Source of the DNA: GCA-002694895 sp964436345
GTDB taxonomy: Bacteria > Chloroflexota > Dehalococcoidia > Lucifugimonadales > GCA-002694895
Assembly: GCA_964436345.1 (NCBI GenBank)
Contig: CAYTCC010000024.1
Coordinates: 1 to 17,051 of the forward strand
Length of the DNA: 17,051 nucleotides
Reading direction: 5' to 3'
In this document: one piece after another, positions 15,375 through 17,051 of the stretch
Position numbering within the stretch: position 1 is the first letter of the stretch
Layout of the letters: the number at the start of each line of letters is the position of its first letter
Made by a program: the position numbers and the translations under genes
Notes under the pieces: generated by a model
Seen by the model: only the letters and a program-made list of their open reading frames with translations
Databases searched by the model: none
Told to the model about the DNA's origin: nothing

Positions 15375-17051
15375 ATGACAAAATATAACATTAAGATTTA
15401 TAAAGATATCAAAGTTAAAATGAGAGATGGTATTAATTTATATACCGATATATATTTACCTTGTGATGCTGATTATAAAAAAATTCAAAATACTCCTATA
15501 TTACTAGAAAGAACTCCATACGATAAAAAAGCATTAAATCTGACGGAAAGATATAATTATTTTTGCTCAAATGGATATATTGTAATTACTCAAGATTGTA
15601 GAGGATGTTTTGCATCCGAAGGAGACTTGTACTTTTTAACACAAGAAGCTCCAGACGGATTAGATACATTAGATTGGATAGGAAAACAAGATTGGTTTAA
15701 TGAATCAAATAAACAAGTTGGTACATTTGGAACTTCATATCAAGCCTGGACACAAAGTGCAGCAGCAACACAAAACCCCAAAAATTTAAATGGAATGATT
15801 GTAAATATGGGTGGCAGTAATGCATTTACATCAACAGTAAGGCAGGGTGGCGCAATGGAATTAAGATTTATAGCATGGGCTTTTTGGCACTCAGCATCAA
15901 ATACTAATAGTAGTTTAAAATCACTTGAAACTGATTTGGCAATAAATTCTTATAACTTTGAAGATGCGCTAAATAACTGGCCTATTAAAAAAGGGTTAAC
16001 ACCATTAAGCCTGATACCAAATTATGAAGGTTGGGCATTCGATATATTAACTAACACTGATTATGATGAATATTGGATGCAACCAGGTTTTGCTATTGAT
16101 GAATATTATGATGATCATCCAAACATACCTATGATATATGTTGGTGGATGGTATGATTCATATACAAGAGCCACTATTGAAAATTTTGTTGGATTAAATG
16201 AAATTAAGAGTGCAGAAGTCAAATTAATTATTGGGCCATGGACACATGGAACAGCACAACCAGAGATTACATTTTCCGGAGATTTAGAATTTGGTGAAGA
16301 TGCTTCGATTGGATCATTTAAAGATTTCCATTTAGCGTGGTACAACAAATGGTTTAAAAAATCCAATACTAAAGATGATTCAGAATATTTATATGATTCA
16401 CCAATTAAAATTTTTGTTATGGGTTCGGGCGATGGTCATAAAACTAAAGACGGAAGATTATTTCATGGAGGGTATTGGAGAGAAGAAACCAAATGGCCAT
16501 TAAAAAACACTAACTTTGTAGAGTATTATCTAAATAAAGACAATGTTTTATCAAAATCAAAATCTACAGGTAATTATTCAACATCATATATCTATGACCC
16601 AGAAAATCCAGTACCAACAATAGGAGCTAATATATCTTCACTGGCTGGAGTACATCCTCTGCCTCCTGGAACTAAAAATCCAACCGATGTCCCTACTGCC
16701 TTAAGAAGATATAATATTGTAAATCCTGGTGGTTTCAATCAAAAAGAAGATAAACGATTTTACGGATCTAATTCACCATATCCTAATCTTTCTGAAAGAA
16801 TGGATGTATTATCTTTTCAATCAAAACAATTAGAAAAGGATACTGAAATAACTGGTCCTATAGAATGTATTCTCTACGTTTCATCTGATTGTCTAGATAC
16901 TGATTTTACAGCTAAACTTATTGATGTATATCCCCATAGTAATTCCTTCCCTGAAGGATTTTCATTCAATTTAACTGATGGAATACAACGAATGAGGTAT
17001 AGAGATTCTTATAAACAAGAAAATTTCATGAAAAAAGATGAAATATATAAA
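15375..17051 (+). CDS. CocE/NonD-type serine hydrolase (peptidase S15 family), 3' end off the window
   Basis: 559 codons are visible and the frame is still open at the window end. The alpha/beta-hydrolase core holds ERTPYDK with Tyr49 (oxyanion Tyr44 in cocaine esterase), QDCRGCFASEG, the nucleophile elbow GTSYQ with Ser121, GGWYDSY with Asp261 and GPWTHG with His291. These match the Ser117-Asp259-His287 triad of cocaine esterase (574 residues) in spacing. The C-terminal jelly-roll domain of S15 proteins follows from about 370 (ITGPIECILYVSSD, then TDFTAKLIDVYP). Members are X-prolyl dipeptidyl peptidases, alpha-amino-acid ester hydrolases, glutaryl acylases and esterases; which activity applies cannot be read here. 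There is no signal peptide. No Shine-Dalgarno site is seen; the ATG at 15375 is chosen because MTKYNIKIYKDIKVKMRDGI is the usual start of this family. It is divergent from the PEP synthase gene. Confidence 0.9.
   Translation, partial: MTKYNIKIYKDIKVKMRDGINLYTDIYLPCDADYKKIQNTPILLERTPYDKKALNLTERYNYFCSNGYIVITQDCRGCFASEGDLYFLTQEAPDGLDTLDWIGKQDWFNESNKQVGTFGTSYQAWTQSAAATQNPKNLNGMIVNMGGSNAFTSTVRQGGAMELRFIAWAFWHSASNTNSSLKSLETDLAINSYNFEDALNNWPIKKGLTPLSLIPNYEGWAFDILTNTDYDEYWMQPGFAIDEYYDDHPNIPMIYVGGWYDSYTRATIENFVGLNEIKSAEVKLIIGPWTHGTAQPEITFSGDLEFGEDASIGSFKDFHLAWYNKWFKKSNTKDDSEYLYDSPIKIFVMGSGDGHKTKDGRLFHGGYWREETKWPLKNTNFVEYYLNKDNVLSKSKSTGNYSTSYIYDPENPVPTIGANISSLAGVHPLPPGTKNPTDVPTALRRYNIVNPGGFNQKEDKRFYGSNSPYPNLSERMDVLSFQSKQLEKDTEITGPIECILYVSSDCLDTDFTAKLIDVYPHSNSFPEGFSFNLTDGIQRMRYRDSYKQENFMKKDEIYK

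Overview
The window is AT-rich (roughly 70% A+T by eye) and densely packed with bacterial-type genes: consensus-like sigma-70 promoters, some good Shine-Dalgarno sites, very short intergenic gaps, and no mobile element, CRISPR array, tRNA or rRNA that I can see. Gene order, low GC and gene content suggest a streamlined, probably marine, free-living bacterium. My best guess is an AT-rich marine Chloroflexota of the SAR202 type, but the sequence alone does not prove this.

Layout. (1) 1-713, plus strand: the 3' part of a PLP-dependent class I/II aminotransferase. (2) 2656-715, minus strand: a two-gene operon of a CPPED1-like metallophosphoesterase followed by a zinc alcohol dehydrogenase, convergent with the aminotransferase. 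(3) 2734-10851, plus strand: a small unknown protein, then an apparent operon of a short AceE-like thiamine-diphosphate E1 enzyme, pyroglutamyl-peptidase I, a gamma-glutamyltransferase-family Ntn-hydrolase and a 1067-residue Asp-box (BNR/VPS10-like) beta-propeller protein. (4) 15266-10853, minus strand: a tightly coupled operon of phosphoenolpyruvate synthase, a second and divergent gamma-glutamyltransferase-family protein, and a membrane-anchored thioredoxin-like protein. (5) 15375 to the end, plus strand: a CocE/S15-type serine hydrolase cut by the window edge, divergent from the synthase gene.

The most interesting item is the thioredoxin-like gene at 10853-11338. It is broken by one in-frame TGA (11084-11086) lying exactly where the first cysteine of a CxxC redox motif should be, giving U-A-A-C, with the conserved thioredoxin proline five residues after the Cys and a cis-Pro loop further on. 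A hairpin whose loop starts 27 nt after the TGA fits the bacterial SECIS pattern. I read this as a selenocysteine protein of about 161 residues: two membrane helices followed by an extracytoplasmic UxxC thioredoxin domain. Other genes in the window are free of in-frame TGA and use TGG for Trp, so general TGA reassignment is unlikely.

Functionally the window is rich in hydrolases acting on amide or ester bonds (pyroglutamyl peptidase, two Ntn-hydrolases, a CocE-like hydrolase) together with 2-oxoacid/PEP enzymes and an aminotransferase. This would suit scavenging of modified peptides or amino acids and channelling of carbon through pyruvate and PEP; that link is inference from gene neighbourhood.
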